A DNA stretch of 64,000 nucleotides, taken from Cognatishimia maritima. GTDB taxonomy: Bacteria; Pseudomonadota; Alphaproteobacteria; Rhodobacterales; Rhodobacteraceae. Positions 59,558-64,000 of the stretch are shown here, piece after piece; position 1 is the first letter of the stretch; each line of letters starts with the position of its first letter. A program made the translations under genes and the position numbers. The stretch is taken from positions 210,654 to 274,653 of the forward strand of contig NZ_FQWM01000002.1 in assembly GCF_900129685.1 (NCBI RefSeq). Reading direction: 5' to 3'. Under the pieces are notes generated by a model. The model had not been told where the DNA came from. It was given only the letters and a program-made list of their open reading frames with translations, and did no database searches.

Positions 59558-59573
59558 CAGAGCCGAGGCTCTG
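59558..59573 (+). other. hairpin in the rpsP leader
   Basis: CAGAGCC-GA-GGCTCTG, a perfect 7-base inverted repeat right after the chorismate mutase stop and 28 bases before rpsP. It has no T-run; it may protect or limit read-through. SD TAGGAG follows at 59586-59591. Confidence 0.4.
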
Positions 59574-59600
59574 CTCACGCCATCATAGGAGAAACACACC

Positions 59601-59987
59601 ATGGCAATGAAAATTCGTTTGGCCCGCGGCGGCTCTAAGAAACGTCCATTTTACCGTATCGTTGCAGCGGACAGCCGCATGCCACGCGACGGCCGCTTCA
59701 TTGAGAAGCTGGGCACCTACAACCCGCTGCTGCCAAAAGACAGCGAAGAGCGCGTCAAGCTGGACCTAGAGCGCGTCAAATACTGGGTTGGCCAAGGTGC
59801 ACAGGTCACTGACCGCGTTGCACGCTTCCTCGAAGCGGCTGGCGTGAATGAAAAAACCGAGCGCAGCAACCCTAAGAAAGCGGTTCCAGGCAAGAAAGCC
59901 CAAGATCGCGCAGAAGAAAAAGCCGCGAAAGCAGCTGAGGCAGCGGAAGCTGCAGCAGAAGCCGAAGCAGCACCTGCAGAAGAATAA
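59601..59987 (+). CDS. rpsP: 30S ribosomal protein S16
   Basis: Ribosomal protein bS16, 128 residues. [28 protein letters not shown] is the family signature and [12 protein letters not shown] follows. The C-terminal extension ([19 protein letters not shown]) is Ala/Glu-rich and typical of alphaproteobacteria. rimM and trmD, normally adjacent, lie 1.3 and 2.9 kb further on. Confidence 0.96.
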   Translation: MAMKIRLARGGSKKRPFYRIVAADSRMPRDGRFIEKLGTYNPLLPKDSEERVKLDLERVKYWVGQGAQVTDRVARFLEAAGVNEKTERSNPKKAVPGKKAQDRAEEKAAKAAEAAEAAAEAEAAPAEE

Positions 59988-60003
59988 GAAGGGCGGGGTC
60001 GGA

Positions 60004-60633
60004 ATGCAGTCTTTTTCCAAAGACTTCCAATCCGAATTGACCCGACTTCTTCGGTGGCGGCGTGATGTGCGCCGCTTTCGCACCGATCCGGTGGACGAGG
60101 CGCTCTTGTCAGAGTGCCTCGACGCCTTTCTACTCGCCCCCTCCGTTGGCCTTTCAGAACCTTGGCGCGTTGTACGTGTCGAAAGCCAAGCAGCGCGGGC
60201 GGCAGCTTATCATAATTTCGAAGCCGCCAACCAAGAGGCACTTGCCGGTTATGCTGGCGAGAAAGCCAAGATCTATTCAGGTCTGAAGCTTTCCGGCATG
60301 CAGGATGCTCCGGTGCAGCTGGCGATCTACTGCGATGAAAGCACCGCAAAGGGCGCAGGGCTTGGCGCGAAAACCATGCCAGAGATGCGCCGCTATTCGG
60401 TTGTGGGCGCGATCAACCTGTTTTGGCTGACAACACGCGCACGCGGCTTGGGTGTGGGCTGGGTTTCCATCCTCGACCCGAAACAACTTTCCCAAGACCT
60501 GAGCATTTCGAAGGACTGGTCCTTGGTGGCCTACCTTTGTGTCGGCTGGCCGGAAGAAGCCTCAAACACGCCGGAACTTGAACAGCTTGGCTGGGAAGAC
60601 CGCCGTGGCGACCTGCCGATTGAAAGGCGATAG
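60004..60633 (+). CDS. bluB: 5,6-dimethylbenzimidazole synthase
   Basis: Flavin-destroying enzyme that makes the B12 lower ligand DMB from FMNH2. It belongs to the nitroreductase fold; RWRRDVRRFRTDPVDEALL and APSVGLSEPWRVVRV are BluB-specific, and the loop ARGLGVGWVSILDP follows. 209 residues from ATG 60004; a longer frame reaching into rpsP is not real. It starts 16 bases after rpsP. With cobC, cobD and cbtBA elsewhere in the window it indicates full B12 synthesis. Confidence 0.88.
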   Translation: MQSFSKDFQSELTRLLRWRRDVRRFRTDPVDEALLSECLDAFLLAPSVGLSEPWRVVRVESQAARAAAYHNFEAANQEALAGYAGEKAKIYSGLKLSGMQDAPVQLAIYCDESTAKGAGLGAKTMPEMRRYSVVGAINLFWLTTRARGLGVGWVSILDPKQLSQDLSISKDWSLVAYLCVGWPEEASNTPELEQLGWEDRRGDLPIERR

Positions 60634-60649
60634 CAAAACGCGATTGCGC

Positions 60650-61144
60650 TTAGCCTCGCGACAGGCGCTTGAACATCGCCCGGACAATCCATCGGTGAGC
60701 CACACCGACGGGGAGCATGTAGACTCTGCCAAACCAATTGTGGACGCAAACCGACGACGTCACCAATAGCTCTCCCGTATCCGTCGAAATACAGGTCATG
60801 ACATCAAGGTGGCGGTCTCGTGCTGTCAGGACCAGACAGCTGTCTTCAATGTGCTCTACGAGAAAAAAATCTAGGTGTGTCCCGACTTGGACGTTTTGGG
60901 CTGAGCCTCCACTGAAACCGCCGATCTTCTTGACGCCAAATAGGGCAGAAATTGCATCGCGCACTCGAAATGCCGTCTGCAAAAATGGCACAGGAGTTCG
61001 CATGAGGCAGTTCCACGCCTCTAATGCGGTCATATCGTGGGGCATCTGTGTTCTTTGCTCATCGTAATAATAAAGCTGTGATACCGGCTTGAGCAGCCAG
61101 ATGTTGGTATCCGGCAAAAGAAACATTTCGCCTTTTGATGACAT
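60650..61144 (-). CDS. DUF2867 family protein
   Basis: A 164-residue protein of the DUF2867 family: FLQTAFRVRDAISALFGVKK, DFFLVEHIEDSCLVLTARDRHLDV and VHNWFGRVYMLPVGVAHRWIVRAM. The family is often fused to NAD-binding domains; alone it is uncharacterised and may bind a hydrophobic ligand. Start uncertain: ATG 61144 or ATG 61126 (better SD, AAAAGG); a TTG at 61159 is less likely. Convergent with bluB. Confidence 0.75.
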   Translation of the reverse strand: MSSKGEMFLLPDTNIWLLKPVSQLYYYDEQRTQMPHDMTALEAWNCLMRTPVPFLQTAFRVRDAISALFGVKKIGGFSGGSAQNVQVGTHLDFFLVEHIEDSCLVLTARDRHLDVMTCISTDTGELLVTSSVCVHNWFGRVYMLPVGVAHRWIVRAMFKRLSRG

Positions 61145-61288
61145 CTTTGAAATTGTCAAAGAACGGTATCCTTTCAGTTCGCGCGACGTCGCGCTTCAAA
61201 ATATGTCTGCCCAGCCCTTGCGCGCATGAATTGCAACCACCCGAATGAAAAGGTATCACCTCGCTATATCACAGAGGTGACGACTGTC

Positions 61289-61804
61289 ATGGCTAATGTA
61301 AATGATCTAATTTGTGTAGGAGCCATCGGCGGCGCTTACGGCGTGCAGGGCGAGGTGCGCCTGAAAAGCTTTACGGCAGAGGCCCAGGCGATTGCGGATT
61401 ATGCTCCGCTTTCGACCGAGGACGGCAGTCGTGAATTTGACCTTGTCATCACGCGTACGATCAAAAACGGGCTTGCTGCACGCGTGTCAGGGGTCATCAC
61501 GAAAGAGGATGCCGATGCCCTAAAGGGTACACAGCTTTATGCGCCGCGTGACCGTCTGCCGGAACTGCCTGAAGATGAGTTTTACTATACCGACTTGATC
61601 GGGCTAGAGGTCCGCGACACGGGCGGGACTGTGTTGGGCAAGGTCAAATCTGTGCAGAACAATGGCGCGGATGACCTGTTGGAAGTGCACGGGCCCGGAT
61701 TGAAAAACACCGTCCTTCTGCTTTTCACGCGAGCGGTCGTTCCAACAGTGGACCTAAAGGCAGGTCGCATTGTGGCGGACCCACCGGCCGGGCTTTTTGA
61801 TTAA
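61289..61804 (+). CDS. rimM: 16S rRNA processing protein RimM
   Basis: Assists maturation of the 30S head by binding S19. [20 protein letters not shown] (N-terminal barrel, GxxGxxGE) and [20 protein letters not shown] (PRC barrel) are family hallmarks. 171 residues from ATG 61289, with GAGGTGA at 8 bases; the upstream frame to 61226 is non-coding. Separated from rpsP by bluB and DUF2867. Confidence 0.94.
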   Translation: MANVNDLICVGAIGGAYGVQGEVRLKSFTAEAQAIADYAPLSTEDGSREFDLVITRTIKNGLAARVSGVITKEDADALKGTQLYAPRDRLPELPEDEFYYTDLIGLEVRDTGGTVLGKVKSVQNNGADDLLEVHGPGLKNTVLLLFTRAVVPTVDLKAGRIVADPPAGLFD

Positions 61805-61824
61805 CGAACGGCACCCAGCCCGCA

Positions 61825-62823
61825 TTAATATCCCGCCTCGCGCAAAGATCGAAAGATGTGCTTCATGGCTTTGAATCGCACTTTGGTCCGCGCGCCTTCC
61901 TCGGTTTGCCGTGACCAATCTCTCAGGATTTGGAAGGCAAGGCAGAGGGCAAGCACCGGCGTGTCTCGTAAATCACGCCCATATCCGATTGCCAGATTGT
62001 CCCAATCGCTTTCTGCTATTCCGCCAAGCCCAGCACTGCCGGGCGCAGTTTCAAACCGGTAGGCCACGCGCGTCATCAGACGCACAGCATCCAGTTCAAC
62101 CGGCCCTTGGCCCCTGCCGGTAAAGTCAATGGCAAAGAGGCCCTGCGACCCATAGATGAAGTTTCGTAAATGCGGATCACCATGCAAAGTCGCAGTAAGG
62201 GCGCCGTGGCCTTCGGTCGCGCGTATCAGCCTGTGAATCATGGCGCATTGCCCCAAGAACATGCGGGGCGACGGGGGCGACAAATACCCTTGCCGCGTTT
62301 GCTCTGCCAGGTTCCGCGCCACGCGTCCCATCCAGCTAAAGGACGAGTTTCGCTGCCCGTTCGACCCAAAGTGATCTTGCGTCGCCTTGTGAAACTGTGC
62401 CAGCCAACCGCCGCAGTCCTGCAAGACATCGGCCCGCTGCTGCGCCGGGTTCGGCGCATAATCCAGCCGATCAAACGCCGTCGGGCCGGGCACATACTCC
62501 AACAGGTGCGCCCTTTCCTTTTCAGAGTTCCAAAACTGCTGCGGTACTTTGTAGGTCGCTTCAGACGCCATCGCCATCTGCGCTTGAGCGAGAGCGTCAG
62601 ACACGCGCCGAAAGTCAGCAACCGACAGCCCGGGTTCATATTTTAGAACATAACCCTGATCGCGGCCTGTTTGCGCCAGCAATACGATCTTGCCGTGCTT
62701 CCCGTTTTCTGCTGTCTTAATCGGCCAAACGCGTGATGACTCTGCCAAAGCTGGCGTGCCGACCTCGGTCAATGCGCGCGACATGATCGACCGCGCCTGC
62801 GTTTCCAGTGAAAAATGGTCCAA
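61825..62823 (-). CDS. aminoglycoside-phosphotransferase-like kinase
   Basis: A protein-kinase-fold small-molecule kinase of 332 residues. The catalytic loop is TLHGDPHLRNFIYG (HGDxxxxN), and the metal-binding DFTG replaces DFG in GLFAIDFTGRGQGPVEL; GYVLKYEPG has the ATP-site Lys. Relatives include choline/homoserine kinases and APHs; the substrate is not evident. The first codon would be TTG 62823; ATG 62784 is the first ATG. Between rimM and trmD but on the other strand. Confidence 0.78.
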   Translation of the reverse strand: MDHFSLETQARSIMSRALTEVGTPALAESSRVWPIKTAENGKHGKIVLLAQTGRDQGYVLKYEPGLSVADFRRVSDALAQAQMAMASEATYKVPQQFWNSEKERAHLLEYVPGPTAFDRLDYAPNPAQQRADVLQDCGGWLAQFHKATQDHFGSNGQRNSSFSWMGRVARNLAEQTRQGYLSPPSPRMFLGQCAMIHRLIRATEGHGALTATLHGDPHLRNFIYGSQGLFAIDFTGRGQGPVELDAVRLMTRVAYRFETAPGSAGLGGIAESDWDNLAIGYGRDLRDTPVLALCLAFQILRDWSRQTEEGARTKVRFKAMKHIFRSLREAGY

Positions 62824-62919
62824 GTTGCAGCTGCTCTGATTGGGCTCTTGTCATAATATGCGTTTGGCTTACCGCCTTGCCCTTGCTAAAGCAAACACAG
62901 CAAAAATGGGCCTGCGAAT

Positions 62920-63720
62920 ATGAGCGAACCAAAAAACAAATCTCACGGTCGCAAGTCGATTTCCGTGTCGTTCAAACCGCGGGAATTGATGACGCATAAT
63001 CCGACTTTGGCGAATGCATGGACAGCGCGGATCATCACGTTGTTTCCGCAGGCCTTTCCCGGCGTGCTGGGCGAAAGCCTGACCGGCAAGGCGCTGAAAG
63101 ACGGGAAGTGGCAGATCGAAACCACGGACCTACGTGTTTTTGGCGATGGCAAACATCGCAACGTCGACGACACACCGGCAGGCGGTGGCGCGGGCATGGT
63201 GCTGCGCCCCGATGTGCTGGGCAAAGCCATCGACCATACACTGCGTGGTGTGCGCGGCACGGTGCCGCTCGTTTATCTTAGCCCGCGCGGAGCACCCTTC
63301 ACACAGGCCATGGCGCGACAATGGAGCCAATGTGACGGGGTTACGTTGCTCTGTGGCCGGTTTGAAGGCGTCGATCAGCGCGTGCTGGACCACTACAATA
63401 TCCAAGAGGTCTCGCTTGGGGATTTTGTCCTGACGGGCGGAGAGATCGCAGCACAGGCGATGATTGATGCGACCGTGCGGCTGCTGCCGTCGGTGCTAGG
63501 CAATGCCGATAGTATCGAGGACGAAAGCCACTCCAACGGGTTGCTGGAACACCCGCAATACACGCGCCCGACCGAATGGATGGGCCGCGAAATTCCCGAA
63601 GTTCTGATGTCAGGTCACCACGGGAAGGTCGCCGCATGGCGGCAAGAACAGTCTGAGGCACTGACCAAGGCACGCCGCCCGGACATGTGGGAAAAGTGGC
63701 TCGCCAGAAAACCTAGCTGA
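62920..63720 (+). CDS. trmD: tRNA (guanine37-N1)-methyltransferase
   Basis: SPOUT-class methyltransferase modifying G37. ARIITLFPQAFPGVLGESL opens the knot domain, GGGAGMVLRPDVL and LCGRFEGVDQRVLDHY bind SAM/tRNA, and GDFVLTGGEIAAQAMIDATV forms the trefoil knot. The 266 residues include an N-terminal extension of about 33 residues (SHGRKSISVSFKPREL) seen in Rhodobacterales. Its last 8 bases overlap the convergent transporter gene. Confidence 0.94.
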   Translation: MSEPKNKSHGRKSISVSFKPRELMTHNPTLANAWTARIITLFPQAFPGVLGESLTGKALKDGKWQIETTDLRVFGDGKHRNVDDTPAGGGAGMVLRPDVLGKAIDHTLRGVRGTVPLVYLSPRGAPFTQAMARQWSQCDGVTLLCGRFEGVDQRVLDHYNIQEVSLGDFVLTGGEIAAQAMIDATVRLLPSVLGNADSIEDESHSNGLLEHPQYTRPTEWMGREIPEVLMSGHHGKVAAWRQEQSEALTKARRPDMWEKWLARKPS

Positions 63721-64000
63721 GTAGACCCTTACGGATCAGGTTCAACCCCGCAAGGATCAAGACCACCAGCGTGACTTTGCGAAAGACATTCTGGTCCAGC
63801 CGGTCTTGGATACGAAACCCGATCCACAGCCCGATCATGGCAATCGGCAGGAGCGCGGCAGACAAAGGCGCGGTGTCGCGGTTCAGGATGCCTGATTGCA
63901 AATGCGCGGTGATCAACGTGATCGAGCCCAGACCATAAACCACACCCTGCACGACCATCTGCTTTGCCTTGGGTGTGTCAATCGCCATAAGGTAAAGCAC
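63713..64000 (-). CDS. TauE/SafE (TSUP) family permease, C-terminal part
   Basis: The last 95 residues of a TSUP-family membrane permease whose start lies beyond the right end of the window. VVQGVVYGLGSITLITAHLQSG and the final repeat with LPIAMIGLWIGFRIQDRLDQNVFRKVTLVVLILAGLNLI match the second half of these sulfonate/organic-anion transporters. Substrate unknown. Confidence 0.75.
   Translation of the reverse strand: MLYLMAIDTPKAKQMVVQGVVYGLGSITLITAHLQSGILNRDTAPLSAALLPIAMIGLWIGFRIQDRLDQNVFRKVTLVVLILAGLNLIRKGLLS

Noticed and set aside
1-64000. Mobile elements, prophage, CRISPR, tRNA or rRNA
   Set aside because: No transposase, integrase or phage proteins, no regular repeat-spacer array, and no cloverleaf or rRNA segments were recognised by eye.

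Overview
The window reads as chromosomal DNA of an alphaproteobacterium of the Rhodobacterales (Roseobacter group). The basis is gene order and protein content: one bifunctional RelA/SpoT protein, the chain rpoZ-rsh-DUF2062-pdxJ-acpS-lepB-rnc-era-DUF1491-recO, a split F0 operon with b and b' subunits, a CbtB/CbtA pair behind a B12 riboswitch, TTT-type transport, and a methylsuccinyl-CoA dehydrogenase typical of the ethylmalonyl-CoA pathway. Genes are dense, with many 1- or 4-base stop/start overlaps. I see no transposase, integrase, phage module, CRISPR array, rRNA or tRNA.

Layout. 1-7.1 kb is the edge of an exopolysaccharide locus: two GT4 glycosyltransferases, a long SGNH/Ig/SPRY-like protein, an ExoF-like export protein and a sulfotransferase-like protein. 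7.1-14.5 kb is a divergent catabolic island. On the left are a GntR regulator, a Gfo/Idh/MocA oxidoreductase and an isocitrate/isopropylmalate-type dehydrogenase. On the right are TctC, an attenuator hairpin, TctB, TctA, an ABM-domain protein and an MBL-fold lactonase-like hydrolase. The intergenic region carries a -35 box overlapped by palindromic repeats. 14.6-18.9 kb holds a small winged-helix protein with a MASE1-like membrane protein, methylsuccinyl-CoA dehydrogenase, a tightly operator-controlled 100-residue protein, a TetR regulator and a META lipoprotein. 18.8-27.5 kb is the conserved housekeeping operon on the minus strand. 27.7-40 kb is mixed housekeeping: NYN protein, cytochrome c, IspH, RNase HI, fmt with two def-like genes (one apparently catalytically dead), MalY-like lyase, glutathionyl-hydroquinone reductase, CobC, CobD/CbiB and a lytic transglycosylase. 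40-45.4 kb has smc, a cobalamin riboswitch, cbtB-cbtA and a DUF1636 protein. 45.4-48.5 kb has a GNAT enzyme, a lipoprotein, and an aminotransferase divergent from a FadR-like regulator. 48.5-51.2 kb is atpI-B-E-F'-F. 51.3-56.4 kb has DMT exporter/ArsR and LysR/azoreductase divergent pairs and a CHASE-PAS histidine kinase. An 810-base stretch without a clear gene follows. 57.2-64 kb has ffh, GNAT, chorismate mutase, rpsP, bluB, DUF2867, rimM, an APH-like kinase, trmD and a truncated TauE/SafE transporter.

How parts connect. B12 recurs: riboswitch-controlled cobalt import (cbtBA), a DUF1636 protein often found near cobalamin genes, CobC and CobD for the nucleotide loop, and BluB for the lower ligand. 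Many divergent pairs carry perfect palindromes between regulator and target (GntR/TTT, ArsR/DMT, LysR/azoR, FadR-like/aminotransferase), suggesting local autoregulation.

Most worth following up: the peptide-deformylase paralogue lacking its metal and catalytic residues; the unassigned TTT/lactonase cluster; the MASE1-like/winged-helix pair with an SD-containing inverted repeat; the palindrome spanning -10 to SD at 17.47 kb; and the structured, geneless region before ffh.
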